Positions 61,756-64,000 of a DNA stretch of 64,000 nt are shown one piece after another. The notes under the pieces were generated by a model that saw nothing but the letters and a program-made list of their open reading frames with translations, was not told the DNA's origin and made no database searches. The translations under genes and the position numbers were made by a program. The DNA is taken from the NCBI RefSeq assembly GCF_012720115.1, contig NZ_VNWN01000002.1:310001-374000 (forward strand), given 5' to 3'. Positions within the stretch are counted from its first letter, which is position 1. The number at the start of each line of letters is the position of its first letter. This DNA is from Sneathiella chinensis. Its GTDB lineage: Bacteria; Pseudomonadota; Alphaproteobacteria; Sneathiellales; Sneathiellaceae.

Positions 61756-62958
61756 ATGTATAAATTTCTGGACGGCGTGCGCATTCTTGAACTTGGCCAT
61801 ATCCTGATGGCGCCCTACGCAACCCAGTTCATGGGGGATATGGGGGCGGATGTGATCAAGGTGGAATCCCTTGACGGAGACTATTACCGGTCCCTTGGCC
61901 TGTCGAAGGATCCGGGGATGAGCGCCCAGTGGATGGCCGTCAACCGGAACAAGCGCAGCATTGCGCTGGACCTGAAATCCGAGGAAGGGCGGGAAACCCT
62001 GAAAGACCTGATCCGGCAATCGGACCTGCTGGTTCACAACATGCGGGCGCAGGCGATTGAGCGGCTGGGCTTTGGGTATGAGGCGGTGCGGGACATTAAT
62101 CCGGGGATTGTCTATTGCGCTGCCATTGGCTTTGGTCAGGACGGCCCCTATGCCGAATTCCCGGCCTTTGACGATGTGATTCAGGCCTGGTCCGGGCTGG
62201 CCGATGTAAACGGCCGGTTGCGCGGCCGTCCCACCTTTGTGCCGGTTGCCATTGCCGACAAGGTGGTCGGGTTGATGCTGGGGCAGGCCATGCTGGCAGG
62301 ATTGCATCGCCAGCAAAGCACCGGCGAGGGCAGCTATATCGAGACCCCCATGTTCGAGGCCATGGTATCCGTGGTCCTGAACCAGCATCTGAACGGCCAT
62401 ACCTTTCAGCCCCCGATTGATGATCTGGGATACAAGCGGGTGATGAGCCCGCATCGTCATCCGTCCCCGACCAAGGACGGGTTTCTGGTGCATGGGGTGT
62501 ATAAATTTGAACACTGGCAGAAATTCCTGGAGGCGGTGGACAGGCACGACATCCTGAACGGCCCGCTGATGGAAAGCCGGGCGGCCATGGCCTCGGGCAT
62601 CACCGAGTTATATGCCCTTGCCGCCAACGAAATCATGCCGACCCGGACCACCGCTGAATGGCAGGGTTTGCTGGAGGAACTGGATATCCCTTCCGCGCCG
62701 GTTAAAACGCTGGAGGATCTGGAGGAGGACCCGCATCTTCAGGCGGTTGGCCTGTTCGAGGATTACGAGCATCCAACACGGGGACCCATGCGGCAGGTAC
62801 GCTCCCCCGTCACCGCCCGGGATGTGGAGCAGGGGCCGGACCGCTATCCGCCGGAACTGGGCCAGCACGGGGCGGAAATCCTGTCAGAGTTCGGCTATTC
62901 CGAGGAGCGGATCAGCGACCTTGAAAACCGCGGTATCGTTGGCCGCTTTTCGGCTTGA
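61756..62958 (+). CDS. CaiB/BaiF-family CoA-transferase (second copy)
   Basis: A 400-residue class III CoA-transferase. VRILELGHILMAPYATQFMG, MGADVIKVESLDGDYYRSLG and NRNKRSIALDLKSEEG are family hallmarks, and the catalytic Asp is expected in PAFDDVIQAWSG (about 137-148). It has the same length as the copy at 15679 and similar motifs, so the two are paralogues that probably differ in acyl group. It is followed 17 bases later by a crotonase-fold gene and then a GntR regulator, which makes a small acyl-CoA catabolic operon continuing past the window. Confidence 0.93.
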   Translation: MYKFLDGVRILELGHILMAPYATQFMGDMGADVIKVESLDGDYYRSLGLSKDPGMSAQWMAVNRNKRSIALDLKSEEGRETLKDLIRQSDLLVHNMRAQAIERLGFGYEAVRDINPGIVYCAAIGFGQDGPYAEFPAFDDVIQAWSGLADVNGRLRGRPTFVPVAIADKVVGLMLGQAMLAGLHRQQSTGEGSYIETPMFEAMVSVVLNQHLNGHTFQPPIDDLGYKRVMSPHRHPSPTKDGFLVHGVYKFEHWQKFLEAVDRHDILNGPLMESRAAMASGITELYALAANEIMPTRTTAEWQGLLEELDIPSAPVKTLEDLEEDPHLQAVGLFEDYEHPTRGPMRQVRSPVTARDVEQGPDRYPPELGQHGAEILSEFGYSEERISDLENRGIVGRFSA

Positions 62959-62975
62959 GGCAGGAGGACAGGATC

Positions 62976-63746
62976 ATGACGTCCGTATCCGGTTCCGACA
63001 TTCTGGTAGAGCGCGACGGGTATCTCGGGATTGTCACCCTGAACCGTCCGCCCCACAATTTCTTCAGTACCGAAATGTTTGCGGCGCTGGAGGCGGCATT
63101 CCGCGATCTTGCGGCCTCGCCGGATTGCCGTGCGATTGTCCTGCAGGCCAGCGGCCGCAGTTTCTGTGCCGGGGCCGATTTCAACGGGTCCGGCCTTAAT
63201 CTGGATCAGGTGTTTGCTGTCTATCAGGCCGCTGTTGGCTTGTTTTCATTGCCCCTTCCCATTGTGGCCAGAATTCAGGGCCCGGCGGTTGGCGGCGGGC
63301 TGGGGCTGGCCTTGCTGGCGGACTTCCGCATTGCCGGGCCGGGGGCACGGTTTTCTGCCAATTTTTCCCGGCTGGGCCTGCATTGTGGTTTCGGTATCAG
63401 CGCCACCCTGCCCCGGGTTGTCGGACGTCAGGCGGCGGCGGATTTACTTTTGACCGGCCGTCGTATAAAACCGGATGAAGCCAAGGCCATGGGACTGGTT
63501 GACCGTCTGGTGGAGGACGAGGCACTGGAGCGTGTGACCCTGGATTTCGCCGGGGAAATTGCCGCCGGTGCCCCGCTTGCGGTTCAATCCATGCGGCAGG
63601 CCCTGTTTGGAGATCGGGCAGAGCATGTCCAGAAGGCGGTCCAGCGGGAATTGGCGGAACAGAAGGTACAGATACAGACAGAGGATTTCCGGGAAGGGGT
63701 GCGGGCATATGCCGAAAGGCGCGCTGCGAACTTCACCGGTCGATAA
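62976..63746 (+). CDS. Enoyl-CoA hydratase/isomerase (crotonase) family protein
   Basis: A 256-residue crotonase-fold protein. The oxyanion-hole segments are GRSFCAGADFNGSG (60-73) and GPAVGGGLGLALLADFRIAG (102-121). The two glutamates that classical hydratases use are not at their usual places: the GGGxEL position reads GGGLGLALL, and the PEI position reads ANFSRLGL. Hydration is therefore doubtful; isomerase, decarboxylase or thioester hydrolase activity is possible. I start it at the ATG at 62976, which has CAGGAGGA 7 bases upstream. It probably acts on the product of the preceding CoA-transferase. Confidence 0.9.
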   Translation: MTSVSGSDILVERDGYLGIVTLNRPPHNFFSTEMFAALEAAFRDLAASPDCRAIVLQASGRSFCAGADFNGSGLNLDQVFAVYQAAVGLFSLPLPIVARIQGPAVGGGLGLALLADFRIAGPGARFSANFSRLGLHCGFGISATLPRVVGRQAAADLLLTGRRIKPDEAKAMGLVDRLVEDEALERVTLDFAGEIAAGAPLAVQSMRQALFGDRAEHVQKAVQRELAEQKVQIQTEDFREGVRAYAERRAANFTGR

Positions 63747-63750
63747 CCAT

Positions 63751-64000
63751 ATGACAGACAAGGTTTCTTCTCTTCCCGGGCAGGATGGGCATTCTTTGCG
63801 CTCTGGCGATGGAATCCCGTTGTACCTGAAACTGGCCAGTGTCTTTCGTGAAAAGATCACGAGAGGGGAATGGCCCGCCGGCGAACAGATCGCAACCCTG
63901 CCTGACCTGAAGCAGCAATATGGCGTGGCCCGGGCCACGGTCCAGCAGGCCATCCGTATCCTGAGCGAAGAGGGCTTGCTGTCCAGCTCGCGCGGGCGGG
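63751..64000 (+). CDS. GntR-family regulator (HutC-like), N-terminal part
   Basis: The frame is open from the ATG at 63751 to the window edge, giving 83 residues without a stop. After a short leader it has the winged HTH of GntR proteins: IPLYLKLASVFREKITRGEW, TLPDLKQQYGVARATVQQAI and RILSEEGLLSSSRGR. The spacing and the 'YLKLA' start suggest the HutC/UTRA branch rather than the FCD branch seen at 3287, but the effector domain is outside the window. It starts 4 bases after the crotonase stop codon and is probably the regulator of that operon. Confidence 0.85.
   Translation, partial: MTDKVSSLPGQDGHSLRSGDGIPLYLKLASVFREKITRGEWPAGEQIATLPDLKQQYGVARATVQQAIRILSEEGLLSSSRGR

Overview
The window is an accessory-rich stretch of a fairly GC-rich Gram-negative chromosome. 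ABC uptake systems of the branched-chain amino acid type, two complete TRAP transporters, CaiB/BaiF CoA-transferases, glutathione-dependent formaldehyde oxidation, TamA/TamB and an RND pump point to a metabolically versatile, motile alphaproteobacterium, possibly a marine Rhodospirillales-like lineage. That placement is inferred from gene content only. I saw no rRNA, tRNA, CRISPR array, insertion sequence or phage gene.

Layout. 1-1360: two TPR genes, the tail of a probable Tad-pilus cluster. 1578-3058: a MaoC-like protein and an AraC regulator. 3287-11189: a FadR-type GntR regulator divergent from a six-gene operon (five-component ABC importer plus acyl-CoA ligase). 11495-12379: purU. 12651-20004: a TRAP transporter facing a leftward catabolic set (CaiB, acyl-CoA dehydrogenase, IclR, SDR). 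A 39-bp element lies upstream of both outermost genes. 20172-23145: an ABC exporter with its adaptor. 23244-25639: a PRPP-synthetase-like gene translationally coupled to an AMP-phosphorylase-like gene. 25736-28829: LysR and the formaldehyde pair frmA/fghA. 28984-31641: a two-gene split aerotaxis-like receptor, a small membrane protein and a universal stress protein. 31871-38700: tamA, tamB and a SixA-like phosphatase. 38830-44812: HPP protein, a small protein, TetR and an RND efflux pair. 44981-49150: a lipoprotein hydrolase, an RNA methyltransferase and a soluble chemoreceptor with four tandem PAS domains. 49577-51412: a visibly A+T-richer pair (sulfotransferase-like, DXD glycosyltransferase). 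51698-59667: the most interesting system, a seven-gene leftward operon with mostly 4-bp overlaps, divergent from an XRE-cupin regulator. 59748-61514: a membrane histidine kinase. 61756-64000: a second CaiB, a crotonase and a truncated GntR gene.

How it fits together. Most of the window consists of transporter-plus-catabolism modules, each with its own local regulator. In the 51.7-59.7 kb operon a TRAP importer is joined to a DauA-like D-amino acid dehydrogenase and an ornithine cyclodeaminase/mu-crystallin-family enzyme (the family of DauB), plus an M81 metallopeptidase and an alpha/beta hydrolase. I infer import of a D-amino-acid-containing compound, its hydrolysis, and oxidation or D-to-L inversion of the product. 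Regulatory DNA is unusually readable here: a nested palindrome in front of that operon, a predicted leaderless mRNA for its regulator, and a FadR-type operator placed over the predicted start of the ABC importer transcript.
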